Part shown: one piece after another, positions 11,702 through 20,051 of the stretch
Position numbering within the stretch: position 1 is the stretch's first letter
How the letters are laid out: every line of letters begins with the position of its first letter
DNA from: Pseudomonas sp. EpS/L25
GTDB taxonomy: Bacteria > Pseudomonadota > Gammaproteobacteria > Pseudomonadales > Pseudomonadaceae
Assembly (NCBI RefSeq): GCF_001512295.1
Contig: NZ_LNUP01000016.1
Span: 215,045-279,044, forward strand
Length of the DNA: 64,000 bases
Direction: 5' to 3'
Translations under genes and position numbers: made by a program
The notes under the pieces: model-generated
What the model saw: only the letters and a program-made list of their open reading frames with translations
Databases searched by the model: none
Told to the model about the DNA's origin: nothing

Positions 11702-13302
11702 CGGATGTTCTCGGCAGCGGGAGAAGCGCTGGGGCGCAGTTCGGCGAAGGGGCCCAGCGGATTGAAGCGGATACGGGCACCGACCGGGATTTGCCCGGCC
11801 AGGTCCAGATGGTGGCTGGCGACGGCGCCGATCACCGGATAGCCGCCGGTGAGCGGATGGTCGGCCAGGAACAGCACCGGCTGGCCATTGGGCGGCACCT
11901 GGATGGCACCCAGGGCGGTGCCTTCGCTGGGCAGCTCGCCGGATACCTGGCGCTCCAGGGGCGTCTCGCCAGCCAGGCGAATGCCGACCCGGTCGGACTG
12001 GGGCGTGACGCGCCAGCTCTGCCTGGCCAGCGTTTCCAGTGCGGCCGGAGTGAACCAGTCGCTACGCGGACCGAGGACCACATCGAGCACCACCTCTTGG
12101 TCGGCGCTGGGCAGCGTCACGGGCGGCCTTTCGCTACAGGACACGGCGGCGCCGCCGACCAAGGGATGGAAGCCCAGGCGATCGCCAGCGGCCAGGGGCG
12201 CCGGGCCGACGTTGGCCAGGGTATCGAACGCCAGGCTGCCCAGTACCGGTGCCACGGCGAAGCCGCCGCGCAGTGCCAGGTAGCTGCGCAGCCCCGCCGG
12301 CGGACTGCCCAGGCTGAGGCGGTCACCGTCTTCCAGAAGGAAGGGCTGGTAGGGTGCTGGCTGCAGCCGGCGTCCGGCGCGGGTGAGCACTTCCAGGGGG
12401 GCTGGAGCGCCGGTGACGGCGACCAGGGCCTGGCCGTGACAGAGGCAGCTGAAGCCGCCCAGCAGGATTTCCAGGCAGCCGCTGCCAGGTTCGTTGCCCA
12501 CCGCGCGATTGGCTGCACGCAGGGCGCCGCGATCCAGGGCGCCGGAGGCGGAGACGCCCTGGCCGGTCTGGCCCGGGCGACCGAGGTCCTGCAGCAGGGT
12601 GCGCAGACCGGGGCTGAGGATTTCCAGATAGTCCGCGGTGACTGGCGCGGTGGGTGCCGCGAGCGGCGCCTCGGGCAGGCCACCCGCGGGCAGCGGGCCG
12701 GCATCGCGGAAGCGCACCCGGTAGCCGGGGCGCAACAGCGCCGGCTCCGGGCGCGACAGGTCCCAGAGGTGCAGGGGCGTCACCCCCAGCAGTTGCCAAC
12801 CACCGGGACTGGCCTGGGGATAGACGGCGGCGAACCCGCCGGCGATGGCCACCGAACCGGCCGGCACCCGGGTACGCGGCGAAGGGCGCCGCGGCACCTG
12901 GAAGCCCGGGCCGCCGCTGAGATAGCCGAAGCCCGGGGCGAAGCCGCAGAAGGCCACCTGGTAGTCGCTGCCGGTATGGCGGCGGATCACCTCGGCCACG
13001 CTCAGGCCGAGCAGCCGGGCCACCTCGTCCAGGTCCTCGCCGTTGTAGTGCACCGGGATCTCGACGAGCTTGCCGGCCTCGCGGCCACCGCCGTCGAGGG
13101 GCAGGGCGGCGATATGGTCGACCAGGTCGGTCGCTTTCAGGGCGCTGGGGCGGAACTGGACCAGCAGGGTGCGGGCCGCCGGGACGATCTCCTCGATCCC
13201 GGGCAGCGGCCGGGCCTGCAGGGCGTCGAACAGGGCCAGGGTCTCGTCGAGATCGGCCAGCTCCACCAGCAGCGCATCCAGGTTGACGGGCAGAAAACGC
13301 AA
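11698..13302 (-). CDS. KipI-KipA fusion (5-oxoprolinase subunits PxpB-PxpC / urea-carboxylase-type carboxyltransferase)
   Basis: The 534-residue fusion has an N-terminal KipI/PxpB (DUF213, cyclophilin-like) domain (about 1-210), with [18 protein letters not shown] and [16 protein letters not shown] KipA/PxpC domain follows (about 215-530), with [40 protein letters not shown] and [22 protein letters not shown] segments. In B. subtilis and E. coli the two are separate proteins and form 5-oxoprolinase with PxpA. In urea carboxylase the homologous pair forms the carboxyltransferase. The overlap with the biotin carboxylase start (ATGA) favours a shared complex. Fused KipI-KipA proteins are known. 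The substrate is inferred, not shown. Confidence 0.87.
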   Translation of the reverse strand: MRFLPVNLDALLVELADLDETLALFDALQARPLPGIEEIVPAARTLLVQFRPSALKATDLVDHIAALPLDGGGREAGKLVEIPVHYNGEDLDEVARLLGLSVAEVIRRHTGSDYQVAFCGFAPGFGYLSGGPGFQVPRRPSPRTRVPAGSVAIAGGFAAVYPQASPGGWQLLGVTPLHLWDLSRPEPALLRPGYRVRFRDAGPLPAGGLPEAPLAAPTAPVTADYLEILSPGLRTLLQDLGRPGQTGQGVSASGALDRGALRAANRAVGNEPGSGCLEILLGGFSCLCHGQALVAVTGAPAPLEVLTRAGRRLQPAPYQPFLLEDGDRLSLGSPPAGLRSYLALRGGFAVAPVLGSLAFDTLANVGPAPLAAGDRLGFHPLVGGAAVSCSERPPVTLPSADQEVVLDVVLGPRSDWFTPAALETLARQSWRVTPQSDRVGIRLAGETPLERQVSGELPSEGTALGAIQVPPNGQPVLFLADHPLTGGYPVIGAVASHHLDLAGQIPVGARIRFNPLGPFAELRPSASPAAENIR

Positions 13303-13311
13303 GGGCTTCTC

Positions 13312-14118
13312 CTAGACGTGATAGGTGCGGTCGGGCACATCGGTGATGAACATATGGCCGGGCGCATGGGTGATGGCGAAGGGCACCTTGGAGGCCATGA
13401 CCGCCGCCTGGGGAGTGACGCCGCAACCCCAGAACACCGGGATCTCCCCCGGCTCGACGCGCACCGCATCGCCGAAGTCCGGCCGCGCCAGGTCGGCGAT
13501 GCCCAGCCGCGCCGGCTCGCCGATGTGGACCGGGGCGCCGTGCACCGCCGGGTAGCGGGCGGTGATGGTGGCCGCCTCGGCGACCCGCTCGGCGGGAATG
13601 GGCCGCATGGACACCACCATCTCGCCATGTAGGCGGCCCGCCGGACGGCAGGCGCGGTTGGTGCGGTACATGGGCACGTTGCAGCCGTCGGTGATGTGAC
13701 GGATCTCGATGCCGGCTTCCAGCAGGCCGGTCTCGAAGGTGAAGCTGCAGCCGATCAGGAAGGTCACCAGGTCCGCATGCTCGGCCCAGGCGGCGCGGCC
13801 GTCGGCGACTTCCTCCACCAGCACGCCATCGCGCCAGACGCGATACAGCGGCAGGTCGGTGCGCAGGTCGGCGCCCTCGGCCAATGGCGTGGCATAGCTG
13901 CCGGCGTCGGTGACGTCCAGCACCGGGCAGGCCTGGGGATTGCGCTGGGCATAGAGCAGGAAGTCGTAGGCCCAGTCGCGTGGCAGGGCGATGAGATTGG
14001 CCTGGGTCATGCCGGGGGCGACGCCGGCGCTGGGGGCGACCAGGCCAGCGCGGTAGCGGGTACGGGCCTCGCGGGCGGCGGCGATGGCGGCGTCCTGGGC
14101 GGCTTTGAGCGGATTCAT
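13312..14118 (-). CDS. DUF1445 protein (YcsI-like putative hydro-lyase / D-glutamate cyclase family)
   Basis: The 268-residue protein starts [20 protein letters not shown]. Family hallmarks are [44 protein letters not shown] and [13 protein letters not shown]. It corresponds to YcsI of the B. subtilis ycsFGI-kipIAR cluster and to the DUF1445 part of mammalian D-glutamate cyclase, which interconverts D-glutamate and 5-oxo-D-proline. That chemistry would fit the 5-oxoprolinase genes on either side. ATG at 14118 follows GGAGG and overlaps the pxpA stop (ATGA). A longer frame upstream in the same phase is spurious because it runs through pxpA. Confidence 0.85.
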   Translation of the reverse strand: MNPLKAAQDAAIAAAREARTRYRAGLVAPSAGVAPGMTQANLIALPRDWAYDFLLYAQRNPQACPVLDVTDAGSYATPLAEGADLRTDLPLYRVWRDGVLVEEVADGRAAWAEHADLVTFLIGCSFTFETGLLEAGIEIRHITDGCNVPMYRTNRACRPAGRLHGEMVVSMRPIPAERVAEAATITARYPAVHGAPVHIGEPARLGIADLARPDFGDAVRVEPGEIPVFWGCGVTPQAAVMASKVPFAITHAPGHMFITDVPDRTYHV

Positions 14119-14885
14119 GGGTGGACCTCCGTGAAGGCGCGGGGCGTGACCCCGGCGAGTTCGAGATGGCGACGCAGGGCGCGGGCCATGTCCACCGCGC
14201 CGGGGCTGTCGCCGTGGACGCAGATGGAGTCGGCCGCGATGGGCGTCAGGCTGCCGTCGATGGCTTCCACCACGCCGTCCTGCACCAGGCGCAGCATGCG
14301 TTGGGCGACGAGTTCGGCATCGTGCAGCACCGCGCCGGGCAGGCGTCGCGAGACCAGCGTGCCCTCCGGCGTATAGGCGCGATCGGCGAAGGCCTCGGCC
14401 ACGCAGGTCAGGCCGGCGGCACGCGCCCAGCCGAGCAGCGGCGAGCCGGCCAGGCAGACCAGCACCAGGCCTTCGTCCAGCTGGCGCAGGGCGGCGATCA
14501 CCGCCCGGGCCTGGCGTTCGTCCTGGGCGATGGTGTTGTACAGGGCGCCGTGCGGCTTGACGTAGCTCACCCGGGTCCCGGTGGCGCGCGCCAGGGCCTG
14601 AAGGGCACCGATCTGGTAGAGCACGTCGGCGGTCAGCTCGTCGCTGGCAATGTCCAGGTTGCGCCGGCCGAAGCCCACCAGGTCGGGATAGGCGACGTGG
14701 GCGCCCACCGCCACGCCCTTGGCGGCAGCCGCCTGCAGGGTGCGCAGGATGCCGGCGGGATCTCCGGCGTGGAACCCGCAGGCGATGTTGGCGCTGGTGA
14801 CGATGTCGAGCATGGCGGCATCGTCGCCCATCTGCCACTGGCCGAAGCTTTCGCCCAGGTCGCTGTTCAGATCGATGGTCGGCAT
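14115..14885 (-). CDS. pxpA: LamB/YcsF family protein, 5-oxoprolinase subunit PxpA
   Basis: The 256-residue protein begins [17 protein letters not shown] and carries [42 protein letters not shown] and [19 protein letters not shown]. These are all conserved in the LamB/YcsF deacetylase-like fold, with His/Asp residues forming the active site. With PxpB and PxpC it forms the ATP-dependent 5-oxoprolinase that opens pyroglutamate to glutamate. The founder lamB of Aspergillus belongs to lactam utilisation, so another lactam could be the substrate here. It lies between the transporter and the DUF1445 gene in one operon. Confidence 0.9.
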   Translation of the reverse strand: MPTIDLNSDLGESFGQWQMGDDAAMLDIVTSANIACGFHAGDPAGILRTLQAAAAKGVAVGAHVAYPDLVGFGRRNLDIASDELTADVLYQIGALQALARATGTRVSYVKPHGALYNTIAQDERQARAVIAALRQLDEGLVLVCLAGSPLLGWARAAGLTCVAEAFADRAYTPEGTLVSRRLPGAVLHDAELVAQRMLRLVQDGVVEAIDGSLTPIAADSICVHGDSPGAVDMARALRRHLELAGVTPRAFTEVHP

Positions 14886-14900
14886 AGGGGGCTCCCGGGA

Positions 14901-16142
14901 TCAGGCGGCGTTGAGCAGGGCGAAGATGGGGCCGGCGGACTTGACCGCCATGTACCACGACAGCAGGCAGGTGAGTACGCCGAGTACCAGCAGCCAGCGG
15001 GGGTAGTGGTAGCCCTCCATGAGGTCGGAACGGCGCCAGCCGACGTACATGAACAACGTCAGGCCGAGCGGCAGGATCAGGCCGTTGAAGCCACCGGCGA
15101 ATACCAGCAGGGCGGCCGGCGGCTTGCCGATCAGCAAATAGATAGCCAGGGCGATCAGTACGAAGACCACGGTGCAGAGGTTGCGGGCCCGTTCGGTGAT
15201 GTTCCTGGAGAACACGGTAATGAAGGTCATGGAGGTGTAGGAGGCGCCGATGATGCTGCTGATGCCGGCGGCCCAGAGGATCAGGCCGAACACGCGCAGA
15301 CCGTATTCGCCGAGACTGGCGTCGAAGGCCTGGGCGGCCGGGTTGGCGGCCTGGCCGGAGACGTCGATCACCACGCCGCTGGCGACTACCCCGAAGATCG
15401 CCAGGAACAGCACGTAGCGGGCGATACCGGTGACCAGGATGCCGCTGAGCGCAGCCTTGGAGACCGCCTCGAGGTTTTCCACGCCGACGGTGCCGCGGTC
15501 CAGCAGGCGGTGGGCACCGGCGTAGGTGATGTAGCCACCGACGGTACCGCCGACGATGGTGGTGATGGCGGCGAAGTCCAGGACGTCCGGGAAGATCGTC
15601 TGGCGCAGGGCCTCGCCCACGGGCGGATGGGAGGCGAAGCAGGCGATCACGATCAGCGCCACCTTGAACACGCCGAGCACCACCATGATGCGATCCATGG
15701 CCACGCCGGCGCGGTGCGACAGGAAGATGCCGATCGCTACCAGCGCGCTGAGAGCACCACCCCAGGCCGGATCGAGGCCGAGCAAGGCATTCAGGCCAAG
15801 GCCAGCGCCGGCGATATTGCCCAGGCTGAACACCAGGCCGCCGGAGATCACCAGTACCGCCAGCAGATAGCCGCTGCCGGGAATGGCCGCGTTGGCGATG
15901 TCCGAGGCGCGCATGCGGGTCAGGGCAACGATGCGCCAGACGTTCAGCTGCACCACGAAGTCGATGAGGATGGAGGCGAGGATGCCAAAGGCGAAGGCGG
16001 CACCCAGTTTGGCGGTGAAGGTGGCGGTCTGGGTGAGGAAACCGGGGCCGATGGCCGAGGTGGCCATCAGGAAGATGGCGGCGATCAGAGAGGCTCGGCG
16101 ATCCTTGGCAAAAGCGTTGGCGGCATGGGCGGTCTGGGTCAC
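14901..16142 (-). CDS. NRAMP-family (YcsG-like) divalent metal/solute transporter
   Basis: The protein is about 413 residues with 11 or so hydrophobic segments. The N-terminal [15 protein letters not shown] resembles the NRAMP TM1 motif (where DPGN is typical) but lacks Asp and Asn, so metal transport is doubtful. YcsG homologues are encoded beside ycsF/ycsI/kipIA in B. subtilis, so it may import the substrate of the operon instead. I chose GTG at 16142 ([11 protein letters not shown], preceded by AGGAA). A GTG at 16196 would add 18 polar residues. It is the first gene of the operon that ends with the biotin carboxylase. Confidence 0.82.
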   Translation of the reverse strand: MTQTAHAANAFAKDRRASLIAAIFLMATSAIGPGFLTQTATFTAKLGAAFAFGILASILIDFVVQLNVWRIVALTRMRASDIANAAIPGSGYLLAVLVISGGLVFSLGNIAGAGLGLNALLGLDPAWGGALSALVAIGIFLSHRAGVAMDRIMVVLGVFKVALIVIACFASHPPVGEALRQTIFPDVLDFAAITTIVGGTVGGYITYAGAHRLLDRGTVGVENLEAVSKAALSGILVTGIARYVLFLAIFGVVASGVVIDVSGQAANPAAQAFDASLGEYGLRVFGLILWAAGISSIIGASYTSMTFITVFSRNITERARNLCTVVFVLIALAIYLLIGKPPAALLVFAGGFNGLILPLGLTLFMYVGWRRSDLMEGYHYPRWLLVLGVLTCLLSWYMAVKSAGPIFALLNAA

Positions 16143-16396
16143 GGCGGCGTTCCTGGACGAGAGGTCATGCTCCGGCCGACGCAACCTCTGTGCCACTCGT
16201 GGACAAAAGGCAGTATTTGTAGGTTTTACATGGATTTATTGTTCAACAAAAATATGTTCATGGTTCTTTTATTTGCACCACTTTGTTACTCATCCACTCA
16301 AAAGTGCTACCTCCTGGTGCGCAGGTGCCAGCTTTTCTTGCCTAAGCCTTCGCCCTCGGACACCATCGCACCGCGTCTGCCTGCCTCGGAACATCC
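16143..16396. promoter_or_regulatory. AT-rich divergent control region of the pxp-type operon, with palindrome
   Basis: The 250-bp gap between the divergent transporter operon and its GntR regulator is far richer in A/T than its surroundings. It contains the palindrome TTGTTCAACAA at 16239-16249, which is a plausible GntR-type operator overlapping the minus-strand promoter. I could not assign -35/-10 boxes with confidence. Confidence 0.45.
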
Positions 16397-17059
16397 ATGA
16401 AGACCCCTGTGCCCGACAATGCCCGTACCCTCGGCGAGTCCGTGACCGCGGAGATCCGCCGCCAGCTGGTGGAGGGCGAGCTCAAGCCTGGCCAACGCCT
16501 GTCCGAAGCGGCGCTGGCGGAGCGCCTGGAGATCTCCCGCAATACCCTGCGCGAGGCCTTCCGGGTGCTGACTCAGGAGGGCTTGCTCAAGCACGAACCC
16601 AATCGCGGGGTGTTCGTCTGCGTACCCGACATGGCTTCGATCATCGACATTTACCGGGTACGGCGCTTCATCGAGTGCCAGGCGCTGGCTCAGGCCTATC
16701 CGCGCCATCCCGGCGCGTTGCGCATGCGTGAGGCGGTCACGGCGGCCCAGCACGCGCGTGCGGCCCAGGACTGGGTCGCGGTGGGCACCGCCAACATGGC
16801 TTTCCACGCCGCCATCGTCGAATTGGCCGACAGCCCGCGACTATCGGCCTTCTACGATCAGCTCTCCGCCGAGTTGCGGCTGGCCTTCGGCCTGCTCAAG
16901 GATCCGGAATTCCTCCATGCCCCCTACCTGGAGATGAACGTCGCCATCATCGAGCTGCTGGAGGGGGGCAAACCCATCGAGGCCACGGCGGCACTGGAAA
17001 GCTACCTGGTGCAGTCCGAGCGGACCGTGCTGGCGGCCTATGGTCGACTCGGGAGCTGA
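16397..17059 (+). CDS. GntR family transcriptional regulator (FadR/FCD type)
   Basis: The 220-residue regulator has an N-terminal winged helix (about 10-75: VTAEIRRQLVEGELKPGQRL, LEISRNTLREAFRVL, GVFVCVP) and a C-terminal all-helical FCD ligand-binding domain (about 85-215, with YRVRRFIECQ and MAFHAAIVELA). FCD domains usually bind small organic acids with a metal. It is divergent from the NRAMP/pxpA/DUF1445/kipIA/biotin carboxylase operon, so it is probably the local regulator responding to that substrate. Its stop lies only 12 bp before the trpGDC promoter. Confidence 0.9.
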   Translation: MKTPVPDNARTLGESVTAEIRRQLVEGELKPGQRLSEAALAERLEISRNTLREAFRVLTQEGLLKHEPNRGVFVCVPDMASIIDIYRVRRFIECQALAQAYPRHPGALRMREAVTAAQHARAAQDWVAVGTANMAFHAAIVELADSPRLSAFYDQLSAELRLAFGLLKDPEFLHAPYLEMNVAIIELLEGGKPIEATAALESYLVQSERTVLAAYGRLGS

Positions 17060-17070
17060 GCCGCCAGCGG

Positions 17071-17099
17071 TTGCGCCGGACCGCCGGCTGGGCTACTGT
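17071..17099 (+). promoter_or_regulatory. Candidate sigma70 promoter for trpL-trpGDC
   Basis: TTGCGC (17071-17076), a 17-bp spacer ending GCCGGCTGGGC, then TACTGT (17094-17099). This is the same arrangement as upstream of trpE at 7970-7998. Confidence 0.5.
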
Positions 17100-17152
17100 G
17101 CGGAGAGAACCACGTCGGAATCCATCCCGTGACCTGCAGCGCCGCCCTCTCG

Positions 17153-17197
17153 ATGCCTCTCTTCAAGGCCCACGCCCGTTGGCGCTGGCGCGCCTGA
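17153..17197 (+). CDS. trpG leader peptide (attenuation peptide with two Trp codons)
   Basis: It encodes MPLFKAHARWRWRA, 14 residues, ending in the same RWRWRA with TGG at codons 10 and 12 as the trpE leader. The DNA of the second half is almost identical to that at 8089-8115. An in-frame GTG at 17129 would add eight residues. The peptide probably mediates Trp-dependent attenuation of trpGDC, as known for P. putida. No strong ribosome-binding site is visible. Confidence 0.75.
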   Translation: MPLFKAHARWRWRA

Positions 17198-17206
17198 CAT
17201 CCCCCT

Positions 17207-17221
17207 GCCGGTACGTCCGGC
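17207..17221 (+). promoter_or_regulatory. trpG attenuator hairpin
   Basis: GCCGG-TACGT-CCGGC lies 10 bases after the leader peptide stop. It matches the position and stem of the hairpin in the trpE leader (8126-8142). No poly-U tract follows directly. Confidence 0.45.
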
Positions 17222-17318
17222 CCGCCTTGTCGTTCCAGCCCCCGGCCAGCCGCTTCCGGCGCCGTGGCGAAGCTGAGTCCATTTCCACAGTCGCAATCGA
17301 TTCCAAGGGTGATCCGCC

Positions 17319-17912
17319 ATGTTGCTGATGCTCGATAACTACGATTCCTTTACCTACAACCTGGTGCAGTACCTGGGCGAGCTGGGCGCCGAGGTCAAGG
17401 TGGTGCGCAACGACGAAGTGCCGGTCGAGGCACTCGAAGAACTGGCGCCGGAGCGCATCGTCGTCTCTCCCGGTCCCTGCACGCCCAACGAGGCGGGCAT
17501 CTCCCTGGCCACCCTGGAACGCTTCGCCGGCAAGCTGCCGGTGCTGGGCGTCTGCCTGGGCCACCAGAGCCTGGGCCAGGCCTTCGGCGGCGAGGTGGTA
17601 CGGGCGCGCGAGCCGATGCACGGCAAGACCAGTCCGGTCTACCACAACGGCGAAGGCGTCTTCGCCGGCCTGCCCAATCCCTTCACCGTGACCCGCTACC
17701 ACTCGCTGGTGGTCAAGCGCGAGACCCTGCCCGAGTGCCTGGAGATCACCGCCTGGACCCAGCATCCGGACGGCAGCGTCGACGAGATCATGGGCCTGCG
17801 GCATCGCGAGTTCATGATCGAGGGGGTGCAGTTCCACCCCGAGTCCATCCTCACCGAGCATGGTCACGATCTGCTGGCCAACTTCCTCCAGCAGCAGGGA
17901 GGGCGCCGCTAG
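17319..17912 (+). CDS. trpG: Anthranilate synthase component II (glutamine amidotransferase TrpG)
   Basis: This 197-residue class I glutamine amidotransferase has [31 protein letters not shown], the nucleophile Cys in [16 protein letters not shown] (about residue 79), and the His-Glu pair in [15 protein letters not shown] (about 170). It supplies ammonia to TrpE. The ATG follows AGGGTGATC. The stop abuts the trpD ATG (TAGATG), so translation is coupled. The gene starts the trpGDC operon behind its own leader peptide. Confidence 0.97.
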   Translation: MLLMLDNYDSFTYNLVQYLGELGAEVKVVRNDEVPVEALEELAPERIVVSPGPCTPNEAGISLATLERFAGKLPVLGVCLGHQSLGQAFGGEVVRAREPMHGKTSPVYHNGEGVFAGLPNPFTVTRYHSLVVKRETLPECLEITAWTQHPDGSVDEIMGLRHREFMIEGVQFHPESILTEHGHDLLANFLQQQGGRR

Positions 17913-18962
17913 ATGGACATCAAGCAAGCCCTGAATCGCATCAGCGGCCAACTCGACCTCAACGTGGCCGAGATGCAGGCGGTGATGCGCCAGATCATGA
18001 CCGGTGGCGCCGACGAAGCGCAGATCGGTGCCTTCCTCATGGGCATGCGCATCAAGAGCGAGACCATCGACGAGATCTGTGGCGCGGTCAGCGTGATGCG
18101 CGAACTGGCCACCCCGGTAGTGCTGCCGACGCTCGACCATGTCGTCGACGTGGTCGGTACTGGGGGCGATGGCGCCAACATCTTCAACGTCTCCTCGGCA
18201 TCGGTGTTCGTGGTGGCGGCCGCTGGTGGCAAGGTCGCCAAGCATGGCAATCGCGCGGTATCGGGCAAGAGCGGCAGCGCCGACCTGCTGGAAGCCGCCG
18301 GTATCTATCTGGAACTGACGCCTGCGCAGATCGCTCGCTGCGTCGAGCAGGTGGGCGTCGGCTTCATGTTCGCCCAGTCGCACCACAGTGCCATGCGCCA
18401 TGCCGCCGGGCCGCGTCGCTCCCTGGGGCTGCGCACCCTGTTCAACATGCTCGGCCCGCTGACCAATCCGGCAGGCGTACGCCACCAGGTGGTCGGGGTG
18501 TTCAGCGCCGCCCTCTGCCGGCCGTTGGCCGAGGTGCTGCAGCGCCTGGGCAGCCATCACGTGCTGGTGGTGCACTCCCGCGACGGCCTGGACGAATTCA
18601 GCCTGGCCGCGGCGACCCAGGTGGCCGAACTCAAGGACGGCAGCATCAGCGAATACGAGGTGCTGCCCGAGGACCTGGGCATCAAGAGCCAGACCCTGGT
18701 CGGCCTGACCGTGGATGGCCCCGAGGCGTCCCTGGCGCTGATCCGCGATGCCCTTGGCCGGCGCAAGACCGAAGCCGGTCAAAAAGCCGCCGACATGATC
18801 GTGCTGAACGCCGGCGCCGCCCTCTATGCCGCCGATCTCGCCCATAGCCTGCACGAGGGGGTACTACTCGCCCACGACGCCCTCTACAGTGGCCTGGGGC
18901 GGGAAAAACTCGAAGAGTTGGCCCATTTCACTTCCGTCTATCGAGAGGAGAATCGCGCGTGA
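17913..18962 (+). CDS. trpD: Anthranilate phosphoribosyltransferase
   Basis: The 349-residue enzyme carries the PRPP and anthranilate motifs [19 protein letters not shown] (about 80), [19 protein letters not shown] (about 108) and [23 protein letters not shown] segments. It transfers phosphoribosyl from PRPP to anthranilate. It starts directly after the trpG stop and ends overlapping the GTG start of trpC. Confidence 0.97.
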   Translation: MDIKQALNRISGQLDLNVAEMQAVMRQIMTGGADEAQIGAFLMGMRIKSETIDEICGAVSVMRELATPVVLPTLDHVVDVVGTGGDGANIFNVSSASVFVVAAAGGKVAKHGNRAVSGKSGSADLLEAAGIYLELTPAQIARCVEQVGVGFMFAQSHHSAMRHAAGPRRSLGLRTLFNMLGPLTNPAGVRHQVVGVFSAALCRPLAEVLQRLGSHHVLVVHSRDGLDEFSLAAATQVAELKDGSISEYEVLPEDLGIKSQTLVGLTVDGPEASLALIRDALGRRKTEAGQKAADMIVLNAGAALYAADLAHSLHEGVLLAHDALYSGLGREKLEELAHFTSVYREENRA

Positions 18963-19783
18963 CCGTGCCCACCGTGTTGCAGAAGATCCTGGCCCGCAAG
19001 GCCGAGGAAATCGCCCAGCTCAAGGCCCGTACCTCCCTGGCCGAACTCGAGGCCCAGGCCCGCGCCGCCGACGCTCCGCGTGGCTTCGCCCGCGCCCTGC
19101 AGGCCCAGGTGGCGCGCAAGGAGCCGGCCATCATCGCCGAGGTGAAGAAGGCCTCGCCGAGCAAGGGCGTGATCCGTGAGCACTTCGTGCCGGCCGAGAT
19201 CGCCCACAGCTACGCCCTGGGCGGCGCCACCTGCCTGAGCGTGCTCACCGACGTGGACTTCTTCCAGGGCGGCAACGCCTATCTGCAGCAGGCCCGCGCG
19301 GCCTGCCAGCTGCCGGTGATCCGCAAGGATTTCCTCGTCGATCCCATCCAGGTGGTGGAAGCCCGGGCCATCGGCGCCGACTGCATCCTGCTGATCGTCG
19401 CCGCGCTGGACGATGGCCAGATGAGCGAACTGGCCGCCGTGGCCAAGGACGTCGGCCTGGACGTGCTGGTCGAGGTCCACGATGGCGCCGAGCTGGAGCG
19501 GGCGCTGACCGTGCTGGATACCCCGCTGGTGGGCGTCAACAACCGCAACCTGCACACCTTCGAAGTCAGTCTCGAGACCACGCTCGATCTGCTGCCGCGC
19601 ATTCCCCAGGATCGCCTGGTGATCACCGAGAGCGGCATCCTCAATCGCGCCGACGTGGAGCTGATGGAGATCAACGAGGTACGCGCCTTCCTGGTCGGCG
19701 AAGCCTTCATGCGTGCCGAAGAGCCGGGGCAGGAGTTGCAGCGTCTGTTCTTCCCGGAGCGACGCTTCCCCCTCGACGCCTGA
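18959..19783 (+). CDS. trpC: Indole-3-glycerol-phosphate synthase
   Basis: The 274-residue TIM barrel has the signature [20 protein letters not shown] (about 60), [39 protein letters not shown] and ITESGI. GTG at 18959 overlaps the trpD stop. It closes the trpGDC operon, followed by a strong terminator. In P. aeruginosa vfr is next; here a BCCT transporter gene intervenes. Confidence 0.97.
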   Translation: MTVPTVLQKILARKAEEIAQLKARTSLAELEAQARAADAPRGFARALQAQVARKEPAIIAEVKKASPSKGVIREHFVPAEIAHSYALGGATCLSVLTDVDFFQGGNAYLQQARAACQLPVIRKDFLVDPIQVVEARAIGADCILLIVAALDDGQMSELAAVAKDVGLDVLVEVHDGAELERALTVLDTPLVGVNNRNLHTFEVSLETTLDLLPRIPQDRLVITESGILNRADVELMEINEVRAFLVGEAFMRAEEPGQELQRLFFPERRFPLDA

Positions 19784-19802
19784 TCCCGCGGGCGCGTTCG
19801 CG

Positions 19803-19837
19803 AAGGCCCTGGTGGATGACACCAGGGCCTTTTGTTT
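19803..19837 (+). terminator. Intrinsic terminator of trpGDC
   Basis: AAGGCCCTGGTG-GATGA-CACCAGGGCCTT hairpin followed by TTTTGTTTT, 20 bp after trpC. Confidence 0.9.
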
Positions 19838-20051
19838 TCTGGCGCAGTGATCCAGGTCGACTCCTGCGCCTGCCGGACAGCGAGAGCGACCTCCGTGTGT
19901 CCACAGCCGACGCAGGGGTTTTTTTCCGCCTGCCTAAACCCGGTTAATGGCGTCCGATTCGCTGCACCGTGACGAATCGGGGAGCTGTATGGCCGTCGTT
20001 CCCGCTGGCGACAGCTCCCGTGCATCAGGCTATCCAGGGGCAAGCAGAACC

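Noticed and set aside
9941..11842. Plus-strand open frame opposite the biotin carboxylase
   Set aside because: Composition is that of a codon-bias shadow; the opposite strand has complete biotin carboxylase and biotinyl motifs.
14121..16400. Plus-strand open frame opposite pxpA and the transporter (759 codons)
   Set aside because: It crosses two real genes and the divergent promoter region; no recognisable domain.
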